A stretch of DNA of 55,611 nucleotides from Thioglobus_B sp964558405. Lineage in GTDB: Bacteria > Pseudomonadota > Gammaproteobacteria > PS1 > Pseudothioglobaceae. Below are positions 35,561-45,669 of the stretch, piece after piece. The notes under the pieces were generated by a model. It was not told where the DNA came from. It saw only the letters and a program-made list of their open reading frames with translations, and made no database searches. The DNA is taken from NCBI GenBank assembly GCA_964558405.1, contig CAZLDG010000004.1:1-55611 (forward strand), read 5' to 3'. Position numbers and translations under genes: made by a program. Position 1 is the stretch's first letter; each line of letters begins with the position of its first letter.

Positions 35561-36297
35561 TGGCTGGAAGTTGTGCACGCACCGAGATTTTATTAGGCCA
35601 GCAAGGCTTAGCATGTTTGGCTGAATCCCACGTGCTTATTGCTGGTCTAGGTGGTGTCGGTGGTGCTTGTGCCGAAGCCCTGTGTCGCGCTGGCGTCGGC
35701 ACACTAACCTTGGTAGATTTTGACGTGGTTTCTAAAACTGATCTTAATCGTCAGATTATTGCGCTGAACTCCACCCTGGAACAACCCAAGGTCGAAGTGC
35801 TTTCAGCGCGCTTACATGATATTAATCCTGATACGGTGATTATTAAACACAATGAATTTATTGATCGCGATAAGGCACAGGCCATTGCCAACGAAAAGGA
35901 TTTGAGTTTTGTGGCCGATTGCATCGATGCCATTGCTTATAAAACCGTGCTGATTGATAGTTGTAATCGCACTGGCATGCCGATTATCTCCAGCATGGGT
36001 GCTGGTGGCAGATTAGACCCTACGCAAGTGAAAATTTCGCGCATGGATAAAACCCAGAATTGCGCCCTAGCCCGGGAGATGCGCAAACAACTAAGACGCG
36101 CAGGTGCCTCGCTTAAATTCCCAGTGGTGCATTCTACTGAATTGCAAATCAAAGCCCTACCGCATCAAGCGGTTTGCGCTACTGATACTGCACCAGCAGG
36201 ACGTCCCAGAGCGGTGAACGGTGCCATTTCTTATATGCCCAATATTTTTGGATTAATGATGGCGGGTCACATCATCCAAAGCCTATTAAAATCTTAA
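35560..36297 (+). CDS. tcdA: tRNA threonylcarbamoyladenosine dehydratase
   Basis: 245 aa E1/MoeB-like protein (CsdL/YgdL) that cyclises t6A to ct6A in tRNAs. The nucleotide loop is GLGGVGGACAEALCRAGVGTLTLVDFD, then KTDLNRQI and the adenylation region. A GTG start overlaps the TatD stop. csdA/csdE are not adjacent. Confidence 0.9.
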   Translation: MAGSCARTEILLGQQGLACLAESHVLIAGLGGVGGACAEALCRAGVGTLTLVDFDVVSKTDLNRQIIALNSTLEQPKVEVLSARLHDINPDTVIIKHNEFIDRDKAQAIANEKDLSFVADCIDAIAYKTVLIDSCNRTGMPIISSMGAGGRLDPTQVKISRMDKTQNCALAREMRKQLRRAGASLKFPVVHSTELQIKALPHQAVCATDTAPAGRPRAVNGAISYMPNIFGLMMAGHIIQSLLKS

Positions 36298-36300
36298 ACC

Positions 36301-36693
36301 ATGGTTAGTACGCAAACCCCTATCTGTGATTTTGATACCCCAGCAATTGATTTTGAGCTGATGGGTGTCGATGGAAAAACCTACAATCTGCAGAACTGTC
36401 AAGGTGAAAATGGCTTATTGGTGATGTTTATTTGCAACCATTGTCCTTATGTTAAAGCCATTATTGATCGCATGATTCGTGACGTTAAAGAACTCAACAC
36501 TTTAGGGGTTAACGCCGTTGCGATTATGTCCAACAATCCAGATGAATACGCAGAAGACTCTTTTGAGAACATGCAAAGTATTGCCAAAGAACTGGACTTC
36601 CCATTCCCCTATTTATTAGATACCACCCAAGAGGTTGCCAAAGCTTACGGTGCAGTTTGTACGCCGGATTTCTTTGGTACGGTAAACATTTAA
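36301..36693 (+). pseudogene. Interrupted thioredoxin-fold (PRX_like1) gene, 5' part
   Basis: 130 codons of an AhpC/TSA-like protein. It has the redox motif ICNHCPYVK (Cys45/Cys48) and VCTPDFFG, after which the host frame ends and reads TVNI-stop inside the mobile element. The missing 3' part (LYDGYNAELKLQYRGRLDAS) restarts at 55542, 18.8 kb away. A complete homologue within the element (54852-55409) shows the full family length of about 185 aa. Confidence 0.9.
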
Positions 36694-36731
36694 ACTATAG
36701 ACCGTACTACCTTACTAAAAAAGTATAGACA
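36678..36731. repeat. Left end of the SE-like element
   Basis: GTACGGTAAACA at 36678-36689 is the inverted counterpart of TGTTTACTGTAC at the right end (55536-55547), with one mismatch. AGTATAGACA follows at 36722-36731, matching 55464-55473 (direct) and 55520-55529 (inverted). Confidence 0.65.
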
Positions 36732-37320
36732 ATTTTATCCATGATTTCCGGCAAACAACTATCCCGCTGACCCAAACTTAAAGGGGTCTAAGCGGGTTAT
36801 GTTGTTCCGGAATATGGTGGTTAATAATTGTTATTTATAAAAGAGAAAAGAATGGAAGAGAAAATTAAAATATCAAGCCATCAAGATAGAATTTTGATTT
36901 TAAAGGATATACGGCGTATTTAAACTTTTTACCGATAGCAACGATGCTACTACACTTGTTATCGATAGTTGGGCCTTATTCGGCAATAGTTATACGGTTT
37001 TAGGCTATTTTAAGGGTGTTTTTATTGTGACTATCGTCCGTCAGATGTAATAGCTTTGCAAGGTGTCTCATCTAAATACTTCTCAGCAATTGCTTACTCT
37101 TTGATTTCTTTATAGCTTAAGTTGCTAGCAACATTGGAAACATATTTTTTAAGCGAACCACCTAGTTCGTCTACGATATTAGTTTTGTTATTTTTCATAT
37201 CTAGTCAACTAAATAAATATTTGTTTAGCTGTTATTTTAATAGAGACAAAATAGCAACTCAACCACACTCAGATAGGTTTGTGTTGTTCCGGAATATTAT
37301 GGGCAACCATGGATCTATGC
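36694..37320. other. Gene-free left end with palindrome and repeats
   Basis: 627 bp without an intact gene. It contains a 67-nt palindrome (36746-36812), a second copy of its arm (37282-37297), and minus-strand coding-like scraps (a 34-codon piece at 37095-37199 starting MKNNKTNIVDELGGSLKK, then stops). It may be a decayed insertion sequence. No start-to-stop gene is credible. Confidence 0.5.
36746..36812. repeat. 67-nt palindrome with arms TTCCGG..AACAAC / GTTGTTCCGGAA
   Basis: Nested stems: TTCCGG/CCGGAA, AACAAC/GTTGTT, CCCGCT/AGCGGG, GACCC/GGGTC, loop AAACTTAAAG. No T-run follows. The right arm, TGTTGTTCCGGAATAT (36800-36815), recurs at 37282-37297. Together they could be the terminal repeats of a ~550-bp decayed insertion sequence. 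Confidence 0.6.
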
Positions 37321-38484
37321 TTAATCTATTTTCAGATCAATCGATACTTCTTCTTTCAGATCAAAGGCGTCACTAGTGACATGCATATCGCCTGGTTGAC
37401 GCATAGCAGACCCTGTCTCGCTGATTCTTGCCACAGCTACAACTCTAGAGTGAGACGATAGCTTGTTCTCTGGAATTACTGAATCAGCATCACTTAGCAC
37501 AACCTGGCCAGTAAAGTCCTTTAGTCTAATTTTTTTAATAGCAATAGGCATTGGCCTTCCTTGTGCTGCTTTGACATACACCATAATGTAGTCTTTAGAA
37601 GATCTAGACTCAGTGACTTGAGGGGATATTGATACATTGATAGTAATAGACCGATTGTTTTCTTGATCTATAACGCCAGTCAAGTCGGCCACAATATCAG
37701 TCAATATTTGATGATCAAGACCGTCTTTTGGCACCGCAGATAGTGCCCGATTCCACAGACTTTTTGCCAAGTCTAAATCTCGAGCTTCAACTGCAAATAA
37801 GCCGGCTAAGTATAATGCATCAGGATTATTAGGATTGAGCTCTAAGGCGTGTTTTATCAACTCAACTGATTTGCTGGTAAATTGCTCATTATTGGCGCTT
37901 ATAACAGCAGATGCATATTGAGTTAATAGCTGTGGATCATTAGGGTTAATTTGATAAGACTTTTGGTATGCCGATACAGCATCGTTCAATTGACCAGACT
38001 CATAATACATCAGTCCAAGCGTTTTCCACGCTTCAGCATCATCAGCATTATCTTCTACATATTGAGTTAGCTTAACAATACTTTGTTCCAAACTAAGTGG
38101 TTTTACGCTATCTTTTTCAGTATTGACAGTCGGTAAAAAATTAGTTAATTGCTGATACGTGTAAATTGAAGAAACTGGCAATAACAACAATATAAATAGC
38201 CAAGCTGTTGGACTAATTCCTGCCTTGTTATCAATGGCTGTATGCTCCTGCTCTAATTCAAACGCCAAAGTGTTAGATATCTCTTCTTTTGCCTGGACAA
38301 ACTGATCTTGATCAATTAACCCTTGCTCCAAATCTGATTCAAGTTCTGCTATTTTTTGCTTACCCAGTTCGATGTTAGACGATGTCAAATTGAGATTATT
38401 GCTTTTTAATGGATATCTTAAGTACCAGACAACCCAAACAAAAGAAACAGCCAGCATAAAGCCGAACCAAGCATACATACTCAT
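37321..38484 (-). CDS. ccmI: Cytochrome c biogenesis protein CcmI (CycH)
   Basis: 387 aa. It holds apocytochrome c for haem ligation. Two transmembrane segments (about 4-21 and 92-112) flank the Lys/Glu-rich cytoplasmic loop. A periplasmic TPR region (145-260) with TLGLMYYESGQLNDAVSAY and NPDALYLAGLFAVEARDL binds the apocytochrome, and a C-terminal domain follows. Overlaps ccmF by 4 bp. Other ccm genes (A-E, G, H) are absent, so this pair supplements a host Ccm system. Confidence 0.85.
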   Translation of the reverse strand: MSMYAWFGFMLAVSFVWVVWYLRYPLKSNNLNLTSSNIELGKQKIAELESDLEQGLIDQDQFVQAKEEISNTLAFELEQEHTAIDNKAGISPTAWLFILLLLPVSSIYTYQQLTNFLPTVNTEKDSVKPLSLEQSIVKLTQYVEDNADDAEAWKTLGLMYYESGQLNDAVSAYQKSYQINPNDPQLLTQYASAVISANNEQFTSKSVELIKHALELNPNNPDALYLAGLFAVEARDLDLAKSLWNRALSAVPKDGLDHQILTDIVADLTGVIDQENNRSITINVSISPQVTESRSSKDYIMVYVKAAQGRPMPIAIKKIRLKDFTGQVVLSDADSVIPENKLSSHSRVVAVARISETGSAMRQPGDMHVTSDAFDLKEEVSIDLKID

Positions 38485-40388
38485 AACTTTACCCTTCTTG
38501 CTCTATATCTATTGTCAAACGCTGCCAAAAAAGCGCCTAATGCAATCAACAAACCACCCAACCAAATCAATCTTATTAGTGGTTTATAGTAGATCCTTAA
38601 ACTCCAAGATCCTTCTTGCAAAGCCTCTCCCAGAGAAATATAAATATCACGATACAAGGATGGATCAATAGCGGCTTCTGTCATTGGCATGCCAGTGGAA
38701 TACTGGCGCTTTTCCGGTCTCAAATTAGTAATTAGATCATCGTCATCATAAACTTCTACCAATCCCTTGTGTCCCTGATAATTTTGATCTGAAAAACTCT
38801 CTACGCCCTTGAATTTAAAGCGATATTCTCCAATGATAATTGACTGGTCTATCTCCATTTTTACATCTTTCTCCACACCTAATTGCGTAGTAACCGTCGC
38901 CCCTAGCAGGAATACTGCGATACCAATATGTGCTACAACCATGCCAATCAAAGACAAAGGCATTGTGCTATTTTGACGAAGACGATTCACCAATAATAAT
39001 AATGAATGCAACACAACCCAAGTGAAGAGAGCTATCGAAAATAAAACAAACTTATTGGTAGTAATAAAATAATTAGCAATCGATATAACAACAACGGCTA
39101 TCCAGACATTTGTTACCAAAGACATAACCCTTGATGCGTTGTCTTTTTTCCAGCGTAAAAATGGAACAATCGCCATTAACACTACTGCTGGGATCATAAT
39201 CGGAACAAATACTGCATCAAAATATGGCGCACCTACTGAAATTTTCCCCAATCCTAGGGAGTCAAGCAATAGTGGATATAAAGTCCCTAAAAATACAGTT
39301 AATGTAGCGACAATTAGAAATATATTGTTAATCAATAAACCAACTTCTTTAGAAAACCAGGAGAATGTATTGCTACTCCGCATAAGTGATGCACGCCAAG
39401 CGTATAACGCCAATGACCCACCAACCACTAGAACCAAGAATATTAGAATAAACATTCCTCTAGCCGGATCTGAAGCAAAGGAGTGTACTGATGTTAGCAC
39501 TCCGGATCTAACCAAAAAAGTACCTAACAAACTCAAAGAAAAACCAGCAATAGCCAATAGTACAGTCCAATGCTTAAAAGCGCCTCGCTTCTCACTTACA
39601 CTAAGCGAATGAACCAACGCAGTTGCAGCTAGCCATGGCATGAAAGAAGCATTCTCTACCGGATCCCAGAACCACCATCCGCCCCAGCCAAGCTCATAAT
39701 ATGCCCACCAAGAACCTAACACAATACCAATTGTTAAAAATGCCCAGGCAATTAGCGCCCATGGACGAGACCAGCGCAACCAAGTGGAGTCTAGTTGGCC
39801 ACGAACGAGTGACGAGATCACAAAGGCAAACGGAATTGCCATACCGACATAACCCATATATAACATTGGAGGGTGAAGAATTAACCCAATATCTTGCAAC
39901 AACGGATTTAACTCTCTACCTTGTAAAGGTACATCATTCAACCTTTCGAAAGGGTTAGAAGTTATTAACAAGAACAGCAGAAAACCAACACTAACCAAAC
40001 CAAGTACAATCAATATATGATTAATTACCTCATCGGGGATTCTCTTGGAGAATATAGACACTGCCGCACTCCACGCCGACAATATTAATGTCCATAATAG
40101 TAGCGACCCTTCATGCGCACCCCATACGGCCGATACTTTAAAAATGCTAGGCAGATTAGTATTCGAATTATTAGCGACATATTTAACCGAAAAATCATCG
40201 ATAACAAAAGCATACATAAGAATCGCAAAGGACAATAAAAGCCAAGAGAACTGCATCCATAGCATCGGCCTAGCCAACTGAGACAAGGAAAAACTCCCTT
40301 TAATCAGCCCTAAAGCAGGCAATACAACCTGAAGCAATGCAAATGACAGAGCCAGGATCAGCGAAAAATGTCCGATTTCGATTAGCAT
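38481..40388 (-). CDS. ccmF: Cytochrome c haem lyase subunit CcmF
   Basis: 635 aa from the ATG at 40388 (MLIEIGHFSLILALSFALLQ, the family N-terminus), which avoids overlap with the upstream cytochrome gene. Polytopic inner-membrane protein with the WWD haem-handling motif GWGGWWFWDPVENASFMPW and conserved His residues. Joins haem to the CxxCH of apocytochromes. Its position among four cytochrome c genes suggests it is a dedicated copy. Confidence 0.92.
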   Translation of the reverse strand: MLIEIGHFSLILALSFALLQVVLPALGLIKGSFSLSQLARPMLWMQFSWLLLSFAILMYAFVIDDFSVKYVANNSNTNLPSIFKVSAVWGAHEGSLLLWTLILSAWSAAVSIFSKRIPDEVINHILIVLGLVSVGFLLFLLITSNPFERLNDVPLQGRELNPLLQDIGLILHPPMLYMGYVGMAIPFAFVISSLVRGQLDSTWLRWSRPWALIAWAFLTIGIVLGSWWAYYELGWGGWWFWDPVENASFMPWLAATALVHSLSVSEKRGAFKHWTVLLAIAGFSLSLLGTFLVRSGVLTSVHSFASDPARGMFILIFLVLVVGGSLALYAWRASLMRSSNTFSWFSKEVGLLINNIFLIVATLTVFLGTLYPLLLDSLGLGKISVGAPYFDAVFVPIMIPAVVLMAIVPFLRWKKDNASRVMSLVTNVWIAVVVISIANYFITTNKFVLFSIALFTWVVLHSLLLLVNRLRQNSTMPLSLIGMVVAHIGIAVFLLGATVTTQLGVEKDVKMEIDQSIIIGEYRFKFKGVESFSDQNYQGHKGLVEVYDDDDLITNLRPEKRQYSTGMPMTEAAIDPSLYRDIYISLGEALQEGSWSLRIYYKPLIRLIWLGGLLIALGAFLAAFDNRYRARRVKL

Positions 40389-40399
40389 GTTTGGGTTCT

Positions 40400-40786
40400 C
40401 TAGTAAAGCTTGTTCTGTTTTTGCAGCCAACGAATATAAGAAATGATTTCCTTAATATCCTTTCTATTAATGCCTTTTACAGGAGGCATATTTCCAAATC
40501 TCCAATGGTGAGCCCTAACACCGCTTAGAGCTGCACGATAAAAAGCCTCATCATCATGATGAGATGGCTTGTAATAGTTGTGTATCAACGGCGGTCCATC
40601 GCTAGTTCCTTCCGCCCATTCGCCATGACACTTTGCACAATTTTGCTGAAATTTCCCCATTCCTAATCCTTGGGAGAACGGAACCTTAATGCCTGTGTTT
40701 GTTACAACAGCATGTCCATTTGATGAAACAAAAGCTAGTGTTAGTAGAATGAAGGTAAATCGAAACCGCTTATTGATAACTGACAT
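40400..40786 (-). CDS. Periplasmic class I cytochrome c
   Basis: 128 aa. Signal peptide (1-26), haem motif CAKCH (Cys50, Cys53, His54). The distal part KPSHH...GVRAHHWRFGNMPPVKG is shared with the cytochrome at 45268, so the two are paralogues. Likely an electron acceptor for, or partner of, the copper-linked oxidase. Confidence 0.88.
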   Translation of the reverse strand: MSVINKRFRFTFILLTLAFVSSNGHAVVTNTGIKVPFSQGLGMGKFQQNCAKCHGEWAEGTSDGPPLIHNYYKPSHHDDEAFYRAALSGVRAHHWRFGNMPPVKGINRKDIKEIISYIRWLQKQNKLY

Positions 40787-40837
40787 TAGTGATCCTTATA
40801 TGATATTTGTTATGAGATGTGCAGACTGTTCCTGGTA

Positions 40838-43063
40838 CTATCTTGTGAAAGTCATGCGGCGTAGTCGGTTGGCATTACTAACCACGGTTAGTGAAGACAT
40901 AGCCATTGCTGCGCCAGCAATCATAGGGTTAAGCAACAGTCCAAAGAATGGATATAGCGCACCAGCAGCAACTGGTATGCCTAGTGTATTGTAGACAAAC
41001 GCACCTAATAAATTCTGCTTGATGTTTTTGGTGGTTGCTTTGGAAATTTGAATGGCATCCACCACACCGTATAGCGAGCCACCCATCAAAGTAATATCTG
41101 CACTCTCAATTGCCACATCGGTGCCGGTGCCAATGGCAAAACCCACATTAGCTCTAGCCAGTGCCGGCGCGTCATTAATACCATCACCCACCATACCTAC
41201 TGTAGCTCCATCTGCCTGTAATTGTTTAATTTTTGCCACTTTCTCATCTGGCATAACCTCAGATACAACCTCCGTAATATTGACTGATTTAGCCACTGCT
41301 GTAGCGGTTGCATAGTTATCGCCGGTTAACAGTACCACTTTGATGCCAGCTGCTTGCATGCTCTCAACAGCTTTTGCAGAGTCCTCTTTAATAGGGTCTG
41401 AGACTGTAATAATAGCTGCAGGAGTATTGTCAATTGCCAAATAGATAGGGGTTTTTGCCTCACTAGCCCTTAGTTGAGATTCGGCCTGTAGTTCACTAAT
41501 GTCAATCTTGAATTGGCGCATCAAACGCTCATTGCCAAATAACACCTGCTTGCCATCGATATTAGCCTTAACCCCCTTTCCAGTGATAGAGTCAAACTGT
41601 TCACAAGGCTTGATATCTAACTGTTGTTGCTCAGCATGATCAACAATGGCTTGTGCGAGCGGATGTTCTGATGAGTGTTCTATTGAGGCCGCTAAGCTCA
41701 AACACTCCTGGTCGCTCACATGACTTAGAGACATGACATCAGTCACGCTGGGGTGTCCCTGAGTAATGGTGCCAGTCTTATCCAAAACAATAGTATCTAG
41801 CTTGCCAGCTTGCTGCACAGCATCTCCATTGCGAATTAGAATCCCGCGTTCAGCAGCCCTACCAACACCAATCATAATGGACATTGGGGTAGCTAATCCT
41901 AAAGCACAAGGGCAGGCGATAATCAACACAGTTACTGCTGCAATCAACGCAAACGTGATACCGTACCCAGCGTTCAACCATAAGAAAAAGGCCGCAACAG
42001 CGATTAGTACTACAACAGGTACAAAAACTGCTGAAATCTTATCAACCAGTCGACCAATGGCTGGCTTGCTGGCTTGGGCTTTGCGCACCATATTGATGAT
42101 CTGCGCCAATGCGGTGTCTTTGCCAATCTTGGTAGACACAAATAAAAAGGAGCCAGTCTTATTGATGGTACCGGCACTCACTACATCACCCTTGCCTTTT
42201 TTCACAGGTATGGGCTCTCCAGTTAACATGGATTCATCCACACTAGAAGAGCCCTCAATCAGTTGGCCATCCACTGGAATCCGCTCGCCAGGGCGTACTT
42301 TAATGGTTTCAGATAAGCCTACTTGCTCGATCGGCAAGTTCACTTCTTGACCATTGCGAATCACCAGAGCCATCTTAGGCTGCAAGCCAATCAAACGTTT
42401 AATGGCTTGAGAGGTTTTGCCTCGAGCTTTGCTTTCCAATGCAGATCCAAGATTGATCAGCGCAATAATAATGGCGGTCGCCTCAAAATAGACGTGCCGA
42501 GAATCTTCGGGAAAGCTGTCGGCAAACAGTACCACCAACATTGAAAACAACCAGGCAGTACCAGTTCCTAGTGCAACCAATGTGTCCATATTAGCACTAC
42601 GATTAATCAACGACTTAACAGCGCCCGTATAAAAATGGGCGCCAGAGTAATACATAACGACTAGCGTTACCAGTCCTATCAAGAGCCAAAACACCTGAGT
42701 ATCTGCACGACCAGCTTCTGGCAGTACACCAAACAAACCCGTAATAAACAGTGGTGCTCCAACTGCCGCTGCGGCTAGTGATTTTTCAATAAGTTTCCGA
42801 TAATGAGAAAACTCTTGCTGTTCCTTTTCCAGCATTTGCTGCGCATCACTTGCAACAAGTTCAGAGGCATCATATCCAGCATCAACTACAGACTTAATCA
42901 GACTCTCTGTTGTCATTGTGCCAGTAACTACAGCCGTATGCTCGGCAAAGTTAACACTCACTTCACTTACACCATCAACCCTACCTAGCGCCTCTTCGAC
43001 ACTAGAAACACATCCTGCACAGGACATGCCAGTAATTGATAAATTAATATCTTTACTTTCCAT
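40838..43063 (-). CDS. copA: CopA-type copper-translocating P-type ATPase
   Basis: 741 aa. One N-terminal HMA domain with MSCAGC (Cys15/Cys18), eight membrane segments, CPC ion-binding motif (ACPCALGLATP), phosphorylation loop DKTGT, and GDGINDAPAL near the end. PIB-1 type Cu+ exporter. It lies between the multicopper oxidase and cytochrome genes in the minus-strand cargo operon. Confidence 0.95.
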   Translation of the reverse strand: MESKDINLSITGMSCAGCVSSVEEALGRVDGVSEVSVNFAEHTAVVTGTMTTESLIKSVVDAGYDASELVASDAQQMLEKEQQEFSHYRKLIEKSLAAAAVGAPLFITGLFGVLPEAGRADTQVFWLLIGLVTLVVMYYSGAHFYTGAVKSLINRSANMDTLVALGTGTAWLFSMLVVLFADSFPEDSRHVYFEATAIIIALINLGSALESKARGKTSQAIKRLIGLQPKMALVIRNGQEVNLPIEQVGLSETIKVRPGERIPVDGQLIEGSSSVDESMLTGEPIPVKKGKGDVVSAGTINKTGSFLFVSTKIGKDTALAQIINMVRKAQASKPAIGRLVDKISAVFVPVVVLIAVAAFFLWLNAGYGITFALIAAVTVLIIACPCALGLATPMSIMIGVGRAAERGILIRNGDAVQQAGKLDTIVLDKTGTITQGHPSVTDVMSLSHVSDQECLSLAASIEHSSEHPLAQAIVDHAEQQQLDIKPCEQFDSITGKGVKANIDGKQVLFGNERLMRQFKIDISELQAESQLRASEAKTPIYLAIDNTPAAIITVSDPIKEDSAKAVESMQAAGIKVVLLTGDNYATATAVAKSVNITEVVSEVMPDEKVAKIKQLQADGATVGMVGDGINDAPALARANVGFAIGTGTDVAIESADITLMGGSLYGVVDAIQISKATTKNIKQNLLGAFVYNTLGIPVAAGALYPFFGLLLNPMIAGAAMAMSSLTVVSNANRLRRMTFTR

Positions 43064-43069
43064 AAAAAT

Positions 43070-44554
43070 CTACACCACTGTAAATTGGCCCATCATGCCG
43101 CGGTCTTCATGTTCTAAGATGTGGCAATGGTACATATATGGGGTCTTGGAATCACTAAACTCTGGAAACTTCATCAGCACCTGCACTGTTTCATATGGAT
43201 TAACCATAACTGTGTCCTTAAAGCCCAACTCATGAGCTTCTATATCTTCGTCTCTTGAAACGACCTTAAATTGAACATTATGTATATGGAATGGATGTGC
43301 CATCATTGACTCATTTTGAATCTCCCAGATCTCCACACTTCCCGCCTTAACAACTTCATCTATGCGATCCATGTCCATGGTTTTATCATTAATTTTCAGC
43401 AAGTCTGTTGAGCCCACCATTGCCCCCATCATTAATTGAGGGCCCATAGGCATCTGTAATCGAAATACTCTTGTTTTAATAGATTGTTGAGACAGTATTG
43501 GCTCATGCTTCACTAATGCAGTTGGAATGCTTTTAGAGGATTTTTTTGCATTTCTGGCATCAATCTGAAATATGCTAAATTCTGAATTCCCGCCTTGCAT
43601 CTGACCCATCATCATTCCACCCATACGGCCCCCTGACATTTGATCACTAGCTTCATGACGCAGTATCGGCATGCCTCCATCAGACACATCAACTAAGATT
43701 TCTACTCGTTCAGCAGGGGAAAGTTGAACCGAATCTACAGTTACCGCATTTTCTAGTAATCCTCCATCGCTCGCAATAATGCTAAACATACGTTGATCAT
43801 TAAAACTTAGTTGGTAGGATCTGGCGTTTGAGCCATTTAAAATTCTCAATCTTATTAGCGATTTAGTTGCTTTTAACACTGGACTAACTACACCATTTAC
43901 CAAAATAGTTTGTCCACTCTTACCCATAAGACCCTCTCTAAAATTTCTCAAATATTGTAAAGAGCCATCTTTGTTAAAATCTTTATCTTGAATGACAACT
44001 GGAAAATCATCCACACCATATTCTGATGGCAGATTTAGCTTGTTAGCCTCCGTGTCATCGATAATAAACAAACCAGCGAGACCTTTATAAACCTGCTCTC
44101 CAGTCTTGTGTAGTTGATGTGAGTGATACCATAGAGTGGAAGCTGGCTGATTAACATCAAACTCGCTAAGCCAAGTATGCCCCGGCCTAATTGACTGATG
44201 AGGGCCGCCATCTGATTTAGCTGGTAACTTCATACCATGCCAATGCAATGTGCTGTCTTCATCAAGCGAATTTTTAACTCTGACATGTACTCGATCCCCC
44301 TTATTAACTCTCAAGCTTGGGCCAAGGAAATTCTGGTTAACACCCCATGTTTGTGTTGTTTTATTTGGTAATATTTTGCTAGGACCAGACTGAATTCTCA
44401 GATCAAAATATACATCTTTGCCAGAGCGCTCTCCAAGTTCCAAAGCTGGAACCTGAAAAGCATTAGGTGCCGAAAACCCTTTGGCCTGCAATAGCTGCTT
44501 TGGCAACAATGCAAATGCCAGTATTGATTGGATAAATTGTCGTCTAGAAAGCAT
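43070..44554 (-). CDS. Multicopper oxidase (CueO/CopA type)
   Basis: 494 aa. A Tat signal (SRRQFIQS) exports it folded. Copper-ligand blocks are HWHG (104-107), WYHSH (142-146), HPFHIHNVQF and YHCHILEHEDRGMM. A Met-rich stretch (about residues 305-325, MSGGRMGGMMMGQMQGG) resembles the Cu+-binding region of CueO. Oxidises periplasmic Cu+ to Cu2+. Seven bp from copA. Confidence 0.92.
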   Translation of the reverse strand: MLSRRQFIQSILAFALLPKQLLQAKGFSAPNAFQVPALELGERSGKDVYFDLRIQSGPSKILPNKTTQTWGVNQNFLGPSLRVNKGDRVHVRVKNSLDEDSTLHWHGMKLPAKSDGGPHQSIRPGHTWLSEFDVNQPASTLWYHSHQLHKTGEQVYKGLAGLFIIDDTEANKLNLPSEYGVDDFPVVIQDKDFNKDGSLQYLRNFREGLMGKSGQTILVNGVVSPVLKATKSLIRLRILNGSNARSYQLSFNDQRMFSIIASDGGLLENAVTVDSVQLSPAERVEILVDVSDGGMPILRHEASDQMSGGRMGGMMMGQMQGGNSEFSIFQIDARNAKKSSKSIPTALVKHEPILSQQSIKTRVFRLQMPMGPQLMMGAMVGSTDLLKINDKTMDMDRIDEVVKAGSVEIWEIQNESMMAHPFHIHNVQFKVVSRDEDIEAHELGFKDTVMVNPYETVQVLMKFPEFSDSKTPYMYHCHILEHEDRGMMGQFTVV

Positions 44555-44560
44555 GTTGAT

Positions 44561-44806
44561 TTATCGAGTCAAATCTCTACGTTTTTGTTTGAACTCCTCT
44601 TCATCAATCTCTCCTTTTGCATACCTGGCCTCCAGAACACCTAAGGCAGACTGTGATTCTGATTTTTGAGTCTCAAATCCTTTTTTTGCTGCCCAGGCTA
44701 CCGCAATAATAATAAGTAGTAGTAATATCCACATAAATCCTCCGTTAAATAATCCATAAAACCCGTCATTAGACCCCATCATATTAGTGTAATCATTATT
44801 TGACAT
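44561..44806 (-). CDS. SHOCT-domain small membrane protein
   Basis: 81 aa: one transmembrane helix (about 25-42) and a C-terminal SHOCT motif (LEARYAKGEIDEEEFKQKRRDL). Commonly encoded beside copper-resistance genes; function unknown. 6 bp from the oxidase gene. Confidence 0.75.
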   Translation of the reverse strand: MSNNDYTNMMGSNDGFYGLFNGGFMWILLLLIIIAVAWAAKKGFETQKSESQSALGVLEARYAKGEIDEEEFKQKRRDLTR

Positions 44807-44827
44807 AGCTACTCCTTTGGTTAAAAA

Positions 44828-45253
44828 TCATTTTTTGAATCTTGCATCATACTTCTCTTGTAATTCAGCCGGCCACAATCCGTAAATGTAGTCAACAACT
44901 GCCTGTTTTTCATCTTTGCTTAATCGATCTTTAAAGCCCGGCATCCAGCCTCCTAACTTAACACCGCCATTATCTATGGTAGTCATTAAAACTTTTGGCG
45001 AGTGATGCCAAGCGTGCGCAGTTCCGTTAAGAGGTGGTGCAGGATATTTGCCATTTTCATCCCTCTTTTTCCAATCTTTGGTTAAACCTTGCGCTTCTTT
45101 TCCATGGCAAGAGATGCAATTTTTTTCAAAAACTTCCTCTCCTAGACTATTACTTGCATCCGCTCTTTTAGTCTCTTCATTGCCTTCTTGTGCACCACTG
45201 TCAAAACAGCCTGCCAGAAGCAATGAGCTCATTAGAATAATTAATATCTTCAT
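44828..45253 (-). CDS. Lipoprotein cytochrome c
   Basis: 141 aa. Lipobox LLAGC (Cys16) anchors it; haem motif CISCH (Cys46, Cys49, His50), with possible axial Met in GGWMPGF. One of four cytochromes in the cargo operon. Confidence 0.88.
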   Translation of the reverse strand: MKILIILMSSLLLAGCFDSGAQEGNEETKRADASNSLGEEVFEKNCISCHGKEAQGLTKDWKKRDENGKYPAPPLNGTAHAWHHSPKVLMTTIDNGGVKLGGWMPGFKDRLSKDEKQAVVDYIYGLWPAELQEKYDARFKK

Positions 45254-45267
45254 GCTAATAACCCTCC

Positions 45268-45666
45268 TTATTGTTTTCTTTGCATGTGTCGCACATAGGC
45301 AACAATATCACTCGTCCTCTCAGGTGATACGCCTGTAATTATAGGCATATCTCCAAATTTCCAATGATGCTGCCTGACTCCATTTTTCACCGCATAGAAA
45401 AACGACAAATCCGCATGGTGTGAAGGCTTGTATACATCATCAAGTAATGAAGGTCCTTTATCAGTTCCGACTAAATTTGTCCCATGGCATCTTGCGCAGG
45501 ACTCTTGGTAGTTTTTTTCTCCTCTAAAAATATCAGCCCGAAAATCAGGGCTAGGCAGCAAATTACGACCAGGAGATTTTTGTAAATCAGGCCATTCATC
45601 TCTATAGATGAATAACATCAACCCGATAATAGACACTGCCACAAGTAGAATGACTTTATTCACCAC
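45268..45666 (-). CDS. Membrane-anchored cytochrome c
   Basis: 132 aa. N-terminal transmembrane helix (4-20), haem motif CARCH (Cys57, Cys60, His61). The KPSHH...GVRQHHWKFGDMP region parallels the 128-aa cytochrome at 40400, indicating a duplication. Confidence 0.88.
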   Translation of the reverse strand: MVNKVILLVAVSIIGLMLFIYRDEWPDLQKSPGRNLLPSPDFRADIFRGEKNYQESCARCHGTNLVGTDKGPSLLDDVYKPSHHADLSFFYAVKNGVRQHHWKFGDMPIITGVSPERTSDIVAYVRHMQRKQ

Positions 45667-45669
45667 TTA

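Noticed and set aside
36746..36812. attC (integron) site
   Set aside because: The palindrome has nested stems but lacks proper RYYYAAC/GTTRRRY boxes; no integron integrase is present.
37122..37376. Plus-strand 84-aa ORF
   Set aside because: Partly overlaps the ccmI 3' end and the repeat region, with no protein-like character.
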